From: Candidatus Rokuibacteriota bacterium
Lineage (GTDB): Bacteria; JAUVQV01
DNA length: 13,876 nucleotides
Direction of reading: 5' to 3'
NCBI GenBank assembly: GCA_030597995.1
Contig: JAUVQV010000004.1
Span: forward strand, 1 to 13,876
In this document: positions 12,868 through 13,876 of the stretch, one piece after another
How the letters are laid out: every line of letters starts with the position of its first letter
How positions within the stretch are numbered: the first letter of the stretch is position 1
Notes under the pieces: generated by a model
Seen by the model: only the letters and a program-made list of their open reading frames with translations
Databases searched by the model: none
What the model was told of the DNA's origin: nothing
Position numbers and translations under genes: made by a program

Positions 12868-13876
12868 GTGAAACTCACCAGGGAACCGGCAAGTCTTTTC
12901 AGCGAGCTGGGTTCTCTCCTGAAGAAGGCCCCGACCCACGTCACCCTCCATGGCGCGGTCGCCTCATCGCGACCGTACTTTGCCTCCGTCCTCCACCGCC
13001 GCCTTACTACTCCACTCCTGATCGTCACCGCCGGCTCCGGTGAGGCGGAAAGATTCCAGGAAGAGCTGGAGTTCTTCCTCCCCGCCGGTGCGCAGGCCCT
13101 CCTCTTTCCCTCCTGGGAAGTATTGCCCTTTGAATCCCTCTCGCCTTCCCCGGAAATCTCCGCCACCCGGATCACCTCGCTCCTTTCTCTCCTCCGGGGC
13201 GGGAAACCGATTGTGGTCGCCCCTCTCGAAGCGGCCATGCAATTTTTACTCCCCAAGAGCAAGTTGGCCTCCGCACGCCTTGAACTCTCCCCGGGGAACA
13301 CCGTGCGGTGGAGAAGGCTGCGGCGACATCTGACGGAAACAGGATACCGCAACACAGAGAGAGTGGAGAGCGTCGGTGATTACTCCCGCCGCGGCGGTAT
13401 CCTGGACATTTTTTCACCCTCAATGCCCGCTCCGGTGCGGCTGGAATTCTTCGGGGACGAGATCGAGTCCTTGCGGCTTTTCGATCCCGGGAGCCAGCGC
13501 AATCTGGGCCCTCTGGCGCGGGTTGCCATTCTGCCCACGCGCGAGATCATCCTGGACGCCGCCACTCTCCATGGTCTCAAGGACCACCTGCCTTTGCCGC
13601 CAGGCCCCGTCGAGCCAGATCCGGCGGGGCGGCTCCTCGACCGGGCAGCACTTCTGCCCGGCCTGGAGCACTACCAGGCCGTCCTGGCGCGCTCCAGACA
13701 TACCCTGCTCGACTACTTCACCTCCCCCCCAGTGGTCCTGGCACACGAGTTCCCGGATCTGGAGGCGCGGGCCGTAAAACTCCACCGGGAAATAGCGCAG
13801 GGGGCGGAAAGGGCCGCCATGCCGGGATTGGCGGACCCGGACCGATCCTACCATGACTTCGACCGCTGGAACTGCA
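12868..13876 (+). CDS. mfd: Transcription-repair coupling factor Mfd, N-terminal part (runs off window end)
   Basis: Mfd displaces RNA polymerase stalled at lesions and recruits UvrA. Only 336 codons are in the window, covering the N-terminal UvrB-like module. Diagnostic stretches are LLFPSWEVLPFESLSPSPEI (about 83-102, UvrB homology 1a) and, in the second half, GDYSRRGGILDIFSPSMPAP followed by VRLEFFGDEIESLRLFDPGSQR, the hallmark linking Mfd and UvrB. There is no Walker A in this part, as expected for the degenerate UvrB-like domain; the helicase motifs would be beyond the edge. Start is uncertain: GTG at 12868 (AGAGAAG about nine bases upstream) or GTG at 12838, which adds ten residues but has a poorer site. 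It is divergent from the pst operon and on the same strand as uvrA. Confidence 0.93.
   Translation, partial: MKLTREPASLFSELGSLLKKAPTHVTLHGAVASSRPYFASVLHRRLTTPLLIVTAGSGEAERFQEELEFFLPAGAQALLFPSWEVLPFESLSPSPEISATRITSLLSLLRGGKPIVVAPLEAAMQFLLPKSKLASARLELSPGNTVRWRRLRRHLTETGYRNTERVESVGDYSRRGGILDIFSPSMPAPVRLEFFGDEIESLRLFDPGSQRNLGPLARVAILPTREIILDAATLHGLKDHLPLPPGPVEPDPAGRLLDRAALLPGLEHYQAVLARSRHTLLDYFTSPPVVLAHEFPDLEARAVKLHREIAQGAERAAMPGLADPDRSYHDFDRWNC

Overview
The window looks like chromosomal DNA from a GC-rich, probably anaerobic, Gram-negative-type bacterium. A Desulfobacterota (delta-proteobacterial) or neighbouring lineage is my best guess. The guess rests on the NifU-type scaffold next to a 2[4Fe-4S] ferredoxin, a possible sigma-54 promoter before a pilin-like start, and a dispersed palindromic repeat whose translation reads PLNPPFSKGE. 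No rRNA or tRNA is present to fix the taxonomy.

Layout. Bases 1-70 (minus) hold the first codons of a pilin/pseudopilin-like protein that runs off the edge. Then, all on minus, come nifU (407-811) and a small ferredoxin (851-1024), expressed from a near-consensus promoter, with mutM (1150-1986) upstream of them. On plus follow an FmdB-type zinc ribbon (2114-2320) and two peptide/nickel-type ABC ATPases, DppD-like (2428-3405, apparently starting at CTG) and DppF-like (3433-4401), with no permease or binding-protein gene in the window. A 226-bp MITE-like element with inverted ends sits exactly at the dppF stop codon and carries a second, nested palindromic repeat. uvrA (4681-7617, plus) follows.

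The middle and right part is a complete phosphate-uptake operon on minus, read right to left: pstS-pstC-pstA-pstB2-pstB1-phoU (12433 down to 7665). Genes are joined by 4-base stop/start overlaps or zero gaps, and a strong TTGACA-N18-TACTAT promoter precedes pstS. The 5' third of mfd (plus, from about 12868) runs off the right edge. Three DNA-repair genes (mutM, uvrA, mfd) are therefore interleaved with transport genes.

The most interesting signal is in the two adjacent PstB ATPases. Each lacks key residues, but in complementary places. PstB1 has intact Walker A, Q-loop and H-switch but a broken signature (LTSEQ). PstB2 has an intact LSGGQ but a Q-loop Glu, an H-switch Asn and an Arg in Walker A. 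In a PstB1-PstB2 heterodimer all defects fall in one composite ATP site and leave the other fully canonical. This predicts an asymmetric heterodimeric phosphate importer with one consensus and one degenerate site.
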